Positions 13,056 through 23,900 of a stretch of DNA of 64,000 nt are shown here, piece after piece. The stretch is from Aplysia californica (taxonomy: Eukaryota; Mollusca; Gastropoda; Aplysiida; Aplysiidae), in assembly GCF_000002075.1 (NCBI RefSeq), contig NW_004797276.1, positions 316,253 to 380,252 on the forward strand. The letters run 5' to 3'. A program made the translations under genes and the position numbers. Each line of letters begins with the position of its first letter. The stretch's first letter is position 1. The notes under the pieces were generated by a model. The model was not told where the DNA came from. It was given only the letters and a program-made list of their open reading frames with translations, and did no database searches.

Positions 13056-16000
13056 ACAGAGAAAGAGAGAGAGGGCGTATATATGGAAATATTTATGGAC
13101 ACCCTAAGAACATTTTTATCAGCTTGGCAGTCGTCTTGGTGATTTGTTGTTGATCCGCATTTTTTTTTTTACCAAATCCCGATTTTTTCCCTCAGAGATC
13201 CTGATTTTTAGATTTCATAGAGTGGCAGTTCTGCATTTATGACATTTACAATTGTACAAGCTCATCTTCCTTCTTTTTTTTGCTGGAACCCATAAGCTTA
13301 GGGATCTGCTTCTCTATAATGTTCTGTGTCTAGTAGGATGTCAACCTCAAAACAGACTGAAAATGTAGAGGCCACAGGGGTTTATCCTGATGACAATGGA
13401 TATTGTTAGATTGTAAAAGGGTATGGATATCATTGGTAATCTTGCCTGCCCAGACTGACATGGTATAGGTAATGGTTCCATTCATAGAAAGTCAAGCTAC
13501 CTTTTTTTGGTTAATTTTGTTTTGTTCATGATTGTAGTACTTTTATTCTTCATCATGTGTGGACGTCACATATTATTTTGGTATTCCAGGTATGGGATGT
13601 TCCCATGGAGACTGCGATTCCATTGAAAAGAAATCGAGGAGGTGGAGTGGCACATTTGTCGTACTCTCCTGATGGAACAAAGCTCTTGACTGCAACCACA
13701 TCATCTCTATTTAGGTAAATGCGTTTGCATAAGAAAATTGTTTTCCAATCTGATTTATTCTTTTTTTCTCCTTTTAAAACAATTGAAGTTCACTGGTTTA
13801 ATTTTGTTGTGTGCCGTTCATCCATTTCTCAGTGAGTTTTGTGTTTTATTTCCCTTATGGCGTTATACAGATGAGCACGTATATTTCTAACACGTTGGGG
13901 GTTGACAGTGGTAGTCGTCTCATCTAAAATTTGAATAAATGTTACAACGAAAAATAAGAGAGATAGTGAAGAAAATCAAAGGAGGTAACTGACTACTCTA
14001 CCATCATGGAAAGTGCTTGGTATTGATAAAAGGATGCTGCGTTCGCCTTGTTCGGTGCTGAAGCAAGAGAAAGGAAGAGAGTGATGCTGATGAACCTTAC
14101 TTCTAAAAGGAAACGTTGCTCTTCCATCAGATCATGATCATAATGGTGTAACCACAGCACATCACTCACCTTTCTTCTGCAATCATTTCCAGATCCATAT
14201 CTTCATGTTCAACCACACACACCCATGCACACACAGACACATATGCACATAAAAATGTATAAATAATTCAAACATTGTACGGCCCAATGCAGCACCATAC
14301 AGTCTATCTTTGATCCAGCACTTACCCTCACATGACTAGATTCTAGGTGGTTCTAGAGTCTTATGCACACTACAGGTAATGTGCGATGTGTGTCTCAATA
14401 CAAGCAGTGTGTGTACTCACTGCGCTATGAGATAGGCTCATGTAATCTGAACTCTCTATGATAATGGGTGTGTTTGTTTTCCCAGGGGGATTTGAATTCA
14501 CGTGTTGCGAGGAAAAATTGTGATCGGCTTTTTGAAATGAGTTTTTTGACACATTACATCGTTTGGGTGTTCAAGAATTCAATGCCGTTAGTACAAAAAA
14601 AATATAGCAATTCAGTTGGAGAATGGCATAGTGTTCAAGCTATCCATGAATTTGAGTTTTGCATGTGCGATTTGACTGTGTGTATTTATCTTTGGGAGTG
14701 CTTATTTGGGCCACATATGGCCTAAATAAGGTAAGGGAGGGGGGTTTAGCTTATTTAGGCCACACATGCTCAAACTACCAGGGGACACCCTTTTAAGGCA
14801 ACTGAGTTCGTTCCACTTTCATAATGGTGCACCTTTCTCATTTAGTACAGTTTTGTCTCAGTGTACAACTTAAATATATCATAATGAATATTGTAAGAAC
14901 AAAGCACGATACGCAAAGTTTTGCTCAATCTCAATGGTTTGAATGAGGGCCAGATTTTTCCTTCATGGAGGGGCAAAATCTAGGCTACCATTTTGGCACA
15001 CTTTGGTCAAGTAAAAAGGTCAAATCCTCCGAATGGACTTCCGGGTCAAATTTGGGGTATAAAAAGTGTATACACAACGTGGCTGAGTCAAAGTTACACT
15101 ATCTTTGCCTGGGTGGCACTCTCTCGTACTGTCTCGTAGTAGTACATCTCTCGTACTGTCTAGTAGTAGTAGCCTACATGTGTAGATGTAGTAGTAGTAG
15201 TAGTAGCAAAGATCGAGAAGAATCTTTGGTAGTAGATTCTATCTAGTAGGCAGTTTAGTGAACGTGCACGCGGCAGGGCGAATCGGCCTCGATAAGCCCC
15301 GTAGACCTTTGTGATCGGCCACGAAGCCTCGTGTTTTGATAGGTCTAAACAACTTAGTGTTAATCGCACTGCCACATCCGACAGGCCTTTATCTTTTTAA
15401 AAGGAAAAGAAATGGTCATCAAAATGGTTGAATTTGCGTGAAAATCGATTCGGTAGAACTGTAACTATTAAAATTTGCTTCTGAAAACAAGTTACAAGGC
15501 CATTTTTATAACTCGATGAGATAAAAACTACTGGCTGTATTATTCTGTATAAATTATGAAACTTCAGGACGTATTATTATTTTCCAACATCTTTTGCCGC
15601 CTTAGCTGTAGAGGTTGAAGTTTTCACAACACTAATAGATCTAGTAATAGGGCTTTCCGTAAAAAATGCATAGATCTACAAAAGCCGAACCACCGAATCG
15701 ACCGGTCAGCGACCCGGGCACCCCGCTCTCCCCTGCACACTGTGATAACATGTTGCTTCGGTATAATTATTCAACTATTAATATGTGCTGCTATGGCAAT
15801 TGGGATGTACTGACTGACAAAGCGATTCACAGTTTTGTTTTTATTTTACCATATATTTGACTTTAATAGTGCAGGTGATAGCTAGATCTAGATTCCCTGT
15901 CTAGAATCAGTAGTAGCAGACAAATGCTAGAAGCAGCCAGAGAGCCTACAACTGCTAGATCTAGATCTAACTCATTGCTATGCCTTTGGGCTTTGGAATT

Positions 16001-17899
16001 GAAATAAAACGAATTGCACAGTTCTAGTTAATTTTAGATTCAGCAACTATCTGTATTTCCAGAATTAATAATAACAAATCTCACCATAACAATCACTTTT
16101 ACTTTTATTAGAATAATTAGATCAACTTTTTTTTCTAAAATCTGTTCTGCGCAAACTTAAGACTTTCTCTACGTGTAGAGCACAGAATTTACATTGTAAG
16201 CCTCTGCTCAGTCTTTTATTTTTAAGTATATACTTTTAAATAAAATATGTATAGATATAGATCTATATAATCATTTTATGTTATTTTCTGGATATTGTTA
16301 AAAACGGGGTCTACCTAGCAAAATACTAGGTTTTAGGACAGGTGGACCCCGGGGTCACCGTAGTGAAATACATGTAAGTAGATTTATTTAAAGATTAGTA
16401 GACCCCGGGGTCACCGTAGTGAAATAAGTAGGTTTAATTTTAAAAGGATTGGTGGACCCCGGAGTCACCATAGCCGTAGAGGAATAAGAAGGTTTAATTA
16501 AGAATTGGTGGACCCCCGGGACACCGTGATTAAACCTACTTATTTTACTACGGTGACCGCATGGTCCACCTATTCTAAAACCTAACTAGTATTAAATTTC
16601 GTTAGGTAGACCCTGGGGTCCACCTTAAACCTAAACCTTCCTATTTCACTACGTTGACTCCTGGGTCCACCAATCCTTAAAAGTAAACCAAGATCTACAT
16701 GTACTTATTTCACTACGTTGACCCCAGGGTCCACCAAACCTTAATTAAACCTAGATCTACTTATAATTTCACTACGTTGACCCAGGGGTCCACCAATCCT
16801 TATTAATTTAAACCTAGATCTACTTATAATTTCACTACGTTGACCACGGGCTCCGCCAGTCTTACTATAAAATAAACTGAGATCTACTTATTTCACTATG
16901 TTGACCCCGGGGTCCACCGATCCTTAGTCAAACCTAGATCTACTTATTTCACTACGCTGATTCCAGGGTTCACATCCTAAAACAGCATTTTGTTAGGTAG
17001 ACCCCGCGGTCCACCTATCCTTTTGGGGCTAGATAGACCCCGTGGTCCGCCTATCCACTTCCTTGATAATAACTGAAAAACATGCCAGTTGTCATGAATA
17101 GTGAAGAAAAATGTGGGGGAAAAAAGATAACGAGGTAGACGATAATTTGTCCAAAAAATTGCAAGTGCAAGTGAAAATCATAAGATAATTTTGTTATTTT
17201 CTGGTCATCTTTTCACGGTTTATAAAATGTTCCAGTGGGCTTACTACTAGATCTCTGTCTCTGAAGAACATTTTGCTTGATTTTATTAGCTTTTTTCATG
17301 TACTTGAAAGCATAGAATAAAATAGTTTCACACAAATGTATGCACAATACCTTAAAAAAGAAAGATAAGGTCATTGTTGTTGTTGTTTTTTTAACGGAAT
17401 CCGTTTTACGTTGAAAAAAGCGCTAAAAACAAGTTAAAATTTTTATAAGAATGCCCATAATATTAGGAATCCGAAATTACTACCTTGATCTAGTTTGCTG
17501 ACTCTTTAATAACCATGAGCTGTTAAGAAAAAAAGAGAATGATATAGGATTTGTCTAAATATGACCATTAGTATTAGCATTAGTAAGATATTGCCCATTT
17601 TGTCCAATTATCCTTGCAGGTTTTAATCACCCTGTACTGCACCTCAATAAGCACAAAAAGAATATTTCTGTGACTTTGTATAAAGGTGTTTTGTAGTTGA
17701 GTTCTATGTAAAATTCTCAACAAAATAATGTACATTTGGACCGTACAACTGAGATAGACACTCATGCACACAATAACATTCACACATTACACACATACAA
17801 ACACACTACTACATTTACTCTCTCTCTCTCTAGATCTCTCTCTCTCTCTCACCACAACCACACACAAAACAAACACATACACACACACACACTCACACA

Positions 17900-17962
<63 letters not shown>

Positions 17963-20900
17963 CTCTTACACTTGGTCCACTTATTTAGAATCATCCTCTA
18001 TTTTGAAATAATCCCCCGCACTAAATAAAAAGATCAGTAGAATCTCGACCTTCCGAATCCATGGTTAGTTCAAGAAATCTACCATATGATGTGGCCTAAA
18101 TAAGGTAAGGGAGGGGGGTTTAGCTTATTTGGGCCACAGTGTGGCCTAAATAAGGTAAGGGAGGGGGGTTTAGCTTATTTAGGCCACACTGTGGCCCAAA
18201 TAAGGTCACCCTTTATCTTTTTAGGGTCATTTTTCATAAAAGAAACATTTATGTTTGAAATGAAGAAAGATTCATAAAAATATTTGGTGAAGGATGCTAT
18301 AACTTGTATTATTGAAATATTCTTAAAATTCTTTTAATTGTATTACACAGCCCATTGATATCATATAGGGTATGAAGATATGAAGCTGAAAAAAGAAAAA
18401 GTGTATTTTTGCATGTTTCTGCTCCCCTCAGAGTGTGGGAGACCCACCACTGGCAGTGGGAAGTGTGGTCACAGCTCTCCGGAAGACTGACTGTGAGTTG
18501 TCCTCTTTCTTTGCTCTGTTTGTATGAATAAAGATTCTTAAATTTGTAAGATACATATGTAGGGCATATTTTTTTTTGTATTTACCTTATTCAGTGCTTT
18601 AACTTCAGTTTCTTTATTGGTATAAAAAATTGTTGATAAGATGTAGTCGTCAATAAGACCTGGAAATGGTGAAAGGTTATTTTGTGGCTACCTACAAATG
18701 CAAAAGACTTTCAAATCCACTGCCCATTGTCGATGTTCTCACCTGTGTGCAGACCCCAAGTCTGTTCACCAGCTCCGGCAGCGCCGACTCCGCTGGCTTG
18801 GTCACGTACATCGCATGCCGGATGGAAGAAACCCAAAGGACTTATTGTACGGTGAGCTGGCCTCCAGAAAGTGAGCGCAAGGGCGCCCCCATCTTCGCTT
18901 CAAAGATGTGTGCTAGCGAGATCATAAAATTGCTCGATATGGACACTGGGAAGTGGGAGACACTGGTGTACGATCGCAACAAATTGAGACAGGCGCTGCG
19001 AGCTGGTCTCATCAGAGGTGAAGCCCGACTTTGACAGGCTGCTGAGGACAAACGCCGTCGCCGTAGCCAGAGGCTACCAACGCAGGTAGACGCAACTTAC
19101 AAGTGCGGCCACTGCGACGGGGACTTTCATTCTAGTGTGGGCCTGTTCAGCCACAGCAAGCGCTGCTCTTGAGAAATCTCCTACGGCGCAGAATATAGTC
19201 TCCTGAGACTGAAGGATGCCTTAAAAAAATAATAAGTGTGTGTGTGCCTATTTACGTGTGCAACCTGTTGTACTATTCACATATCTATCACTAAAAAGTA
19301 ATTGATTGAATCTTTTCTATTTTGAATTTCCAGGCTTCTTGTTGGAGTCCCGATGGACGTGTTCTCTTGTTTGCAATGGAAGGGGAAAGTGCTTTGTACG
19401 CCATAAGGTACGCTGAAGATAGCTGGTTGGGACAGGGGAACATGAGCACTGCTGGCTCATCTGTGCTGCTCGCTGATGTGTCTCAGGTGTGCGTCTCCTC
19501 GGACTCAAGAGAAGATGTCAAGTAAGTGACTGGATGTTGGTATTGTGTTTCATGTTGGCCTTTTAGGGGAGGAGACCTTTGGAAGTTTCATAAAAGGAAA
19601 AGAAATCAAACAAGGAAGTACCGAAAGAATTCCATGTTGGCTGTTCACTAATAAAGACAATTAGGAAGTGACAAATGCTTGAACATCTAACTCTCACTGG
19701 AAGAAAAGAGGGTTGAGGTTGACCCAGAGAAACTTATTCAGAAAATCTGAACAGATGGGTGATTGGAAACACCAGGATATATAGGCTTTTCGAGAGAATC
19801 TTAGTGGAGAAGTGAATGGAGAACCGTGATCTCTAATGCCTGTTTCAGATTTAGCACTTAATGATAATGATTGGGTCCTTAGTATGCCGAAAGAAAATTT
19901 TACTATGTTTTCACTTTGTCTGTTATTGAACATGAGCTGAAATCTCCCTTACAGAAATGGATGCAGTGCTTTGAGTACCTACGCCGCTGGTGGGGCTCTA
20001 CTTCCTTTCTATTCTTTCTTTTATTTCTGTCCAGTCTTGCTTGTTCCCAGCACTGAATGACTGTTATAGAATCGATGTGCTTCTCTTCACCCCTATAAAC
20101 AAGCAGAATTTGAAGCATTATAATTGAGCTTCCTTGGATGAGGGAGAAAGACATATGTGTCATATTAGTCAAAGTAATAATGTAGTTCTCTTGTATTCTT
20201 GCAAATTAATTTATTCTTTGTTTGTTTCACTTTGGTTCCCAGGGCTGGTGGTGCTGTCAAGTCCATCATGTGGGACAGCACTGGAGAGAGAGTGGCTGTG
20301 ATGTTTCAACGTAAGGAAAGAATTTGTTATAACCCCTTGACTACTAACCATTTGTGCACCCCACATGCTGGGAAAAATTCTACGTGAGAAGACGTCACAG
20401 GTCACAGTCTTAAATTGATGATTGTTTGCTTATTATAGAAGGCAGTTCGGTAAAACCAGTAGAAAGATAAATGATAAGATGAAGTCATCCATTAAGCAGA
20501 CCTGCATAGAACAAGCCATAACAATGTAAACAACTTGAAAAGACTAAGAATGAACAAGCACACTGATTCTACGTGTTGGCTCTGTCTCGCATGATGTGTG
20601 TGAGAAAGACAACACACCTCGCTTTGTTATATGAGTAACAAAGCTCGCGCTTCTCATCAAACTACGTATCAGTAGAAAGACAAACGAAAGAATGGTTTTA
20701 TCCGTAGCCAAGGCTCTGGTCAAACAAGCTATAATAATATAAACAAGTGTAAAGAACTGCAACAAGCGTTCCGAGTCGACGCATTGGGTCTCGCACGATG
20801 TGTGTAATAAAAACTACGCTTCTCGCTTTTTTTGTGTCATAGAACCCGACCTTTCCGTCCATTAGTCTAGATATATATATGACCTCATAGCTGACACTAT

Positions 20901-23900
20901 ACGCTTTGAAGGGATGTCACTCTCTTTATTCAAATCTTTGTAATATTCAACTAAACAAACATGAGTTTGAGCCACCCTACGAGATACGTTTACACAGCAC
21001 TGGGCGGCAGATTATCGGTCTGTATGAGATACGTTTACACAGCAGTGAAGGGGTTAATGAGCTTAAACTTTTTCACACCTCTTGGCAACAGAAGATGGTC
21101 TTATAATTACAAACTTTTTTTTTGGGGGGGGGGGGGTAAAAAAAGAGAGTATAAATGGAGTGTTCTGATTTGAAATTCAAGTAGCATAAAACTTTTCAGT
21201 TTCAAGTAATTCATTTTTGGACTTAAATATACATTGGTGATGACTGCCATTTTGGTAGTGAGTTATACTTAATTATTTTTTTTTGAAAGAATGGTAAATG
21301 TTTGGTATAACATTATGCGAAAAACTTGTCTTTTGTCTTTTCCTTTGATCACAGTGTGCTTTGCTCAGCTAGTCAGACATGCAGGTCTGCTACTGTTAAT
21401 ATGTTTATGTTATGTATTTGAGGTTGTTTTTTTTCTTTGTATTCATGTATTTAGCTGATGAGCTGGGAAACAACTCTCTTGTGGCTGTATTTAAAGCTAT
21501 GATTCATCCTGTTCTGGAGCTCATTCCAAGGTATGTTGTGCTGTTTAGAAAAAAAGATGCCAGGCATTCATAAAAGGATATTGAGAATGAATCTGGTAAT
21601 ATAACATTAGGTAGCATAAACACGGCCTCGCGGGCACTCGCGGCCTTCCGACCGCGCGGTATCGGTAAAATCGGGTTAATTCCGATCGCTGTTTCTTTGC
21701 TCTTTCGCTATAAAACACCAAATGCCGTACACCTTGTAAAAGTTCAGCTTTTCCTTGTTACAATGGTGTAAGTTGTTTATATGTCCGATTATTAGGAGCT
21801 GGAGAATCGCCGACGAAAGCGAAGCCCCTCGCGGTCAGAATGCGAGGTCGGCCGGTTGAAAAATTGACACGCGTGCATTCAAATGCTTCGCGGAACGAGG
21901 GATGATTAAATACCGTCTTTTCATTGGCGGAGAACTGTAGAGCTTTTAACGGGCTTTCCTGTGATATAAGTTTAGCCTTTGGCGTCTTTATAGAAAGCTT
22001 TTAAAAATACCGTCGAAATGTTTAAAGATCACTTTTTACACAAAATATGTAAAATACCGGCTTATAAAGAGTATTAATTAAAAGATCAGTTCATTTCCTA
22101 TTAGAATAAAGTAATTAAATTGGAATTATTTTACATCAATCCTTCCGCGAGACTCAGAAAGCATGTGACCCCGCACGCGGGGTACACTACAGTATAGAGC
22201 CGACTCGCTCGCCGCGGGGGCTGGTGCGACGCAGGCCGGGTCAACGCTCGGTGTTTTTGTCGAAATAACGACAGATATCGTGTTTGAGGTGATAAAGTAC
22301 TGATTTGTAAAGATCTCACAGTCTTGAAAAAAATTATGCTCCATATATTTGTTATAGTGATTGTACTCTGTTAATGTGGAGATGTTTAGTGCACTTGTTA
22401 CTTTTTTATTGTCTGTCAAACATGGGGTTGCAGCCAGTGACTGACTTTAACAAATTTGATCAAATTTTAAACAACTACAATTTTCTTAAAAATTGACGGA
22501 GAGGTTAAAGAATGGTACCAAAATGCTCAGTGGATATAGGCCTTTCAAATGGAACAGATAAATTTGGCATACAGCTAGTTTGAAATTTAGTTTGTGGTAC
22601 CTAATAACATACTGTCAAACCATAGTCTATATACATGTAAATCATTTTCCATATATAGATCTTGCTTGATGAAACTTATGAATAGTACCACTCCCATAGA
22701 AATATTATCATATAAAGAAATGTTTCAAGCAAGTGAATGGAATGGGTTTTTTTTTCACCACAAGCCAGTCCGTGTTCCTATATATTTTAGCACTCTTCTG
22801 TGTAAATATTTTGTGTCTACCATAATTTCGTACAGCTTGAAAAAATGAGAGTTTTTAATAATTTTTTTTTTTTTGGGGGGGGGGGGGTTACTAATGACCA
22901 AGGGTTTCTTTTCTAAGTTTTAAACAGGGGAAAATAGTCATATTGTTTTGTATACATGTATATGAATATTTCTAAGTTTTTATCCTGGAACTCACTGCTT
23001 TTCAGTGGCTTTGTGAAAGGGAAGACAGGAGAATCTGCTCACCACATTGCATTTCAGCCAAGTTTTTCGGACGGAGCGCTTTTGAGTGTGGTAAGTGCCA
23101 GAAGGTTTTTGTCTCTCTCGTCACATGAAAAGAAATGTGTCACGACGTGGTGGAATCAGGCTGTCGTCAACTTTTGGTCATGTAGAGTTATTGGTATCAT
23201 TCTTAAAGCTTGTCCATTTGCCTTTCTTTGGATGAAAAAAATGTCCATTTATCTTGAATAGATGTCAAGATATTTGCGAACGAAGGAGGTGAGGGTCATC
23301 TGGTCTCAGGGGTAAAAATATTGAGAAAATGGCTGCCAAAGATGAGTTATTTTCTAAGCTTGAGAGTCCATGGAAACTGAAAAAGATTTTCTTTATTCCT
23401 TAAACTCGCTCGCTGCCGGCGCCTTAGCACAGATCAAGCCGCTGCCTGCTAGCGTTTTTTGACCTTTTTCAAAATCCAGTTACTCTGTACCTATTAATGT
23501 TAGATTTATTAAAATTGGCCAGTTTTAGTAGGAGATGTTGAACTTTGCAGAACAGAAAAGAATTTTGCCTCTATGTTGTTTTGTTCATGTTTTATAGCTT
23601 TTCAAAAAACGACACAATTTTGGGACTAAAACTTTTTGTTTTAGCCAAACTTGCCTGTACAAATTTTTGCTGTTTTTGTGAGAGGGTTGATTTCTGTCCT
23701 AAAATACATATAATACATATAAAATATATGACAAAACAAAGAAAACTAAATTGATAAGTTTTTGATGACTTAGGCTACTCTATTTCAAGCGTCAATCATT
23801 AGACGTCAGTACTAGACTCTAGTTCTAGTACTAGATTCTAGTACTAGTATTAGTACTAGCCTATTGCTGTCGACAGGTGATCTACCTCTTTCTCTCATCT

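Larger units (their letters stand above)
14701..18205 (+). repeat. Large non-coding repeat, copy 1, with palindromic end modules
   Basis: The left end (14701-14764) and right end (18091-18205) carry modules of the form GTGGCCTAAATAAG-GTAAGGGAGGGGGGTTTA-GCTTATTTAGGCCAC; the right end has two in tandem. The body between them matches the reverse complement of 39627-43800 over most of its length (for example GTGAACGTGCACGCGGCAGG at about 15258, TCGATTCGGTAGAACTG at about 15446, CTACTGGCTGTATTATTCTG at about 15528). There is no ORF of note and no RT or transposase. A minisatellite (16313-17060) is present here but not in copy 2. The class of element is unknown. Confidence 0.75.
13715..18431 (+). 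repeat. AAAS intron 9: hosts the large non-coding repeat
   Basis: From 13715 to 14700 there is unassigned AT-rich DNA with a short CA-rich patch near 14210. From 14701 to 18205 lies copy 1 of the 3.5 kb repeat. From 18206 to the exon 10 acceptor the sequence is AT-rich and featureless. Confidence 0.7.

Noticed and set aside
16313-17060. Regularly spaced repeats that could suggest a CRISPR array
   Set aside because: This is an animal genome, units are degenerate and contiguous rather than repeat-spacer, and the array inverts in the middle. It is a minisatellite.
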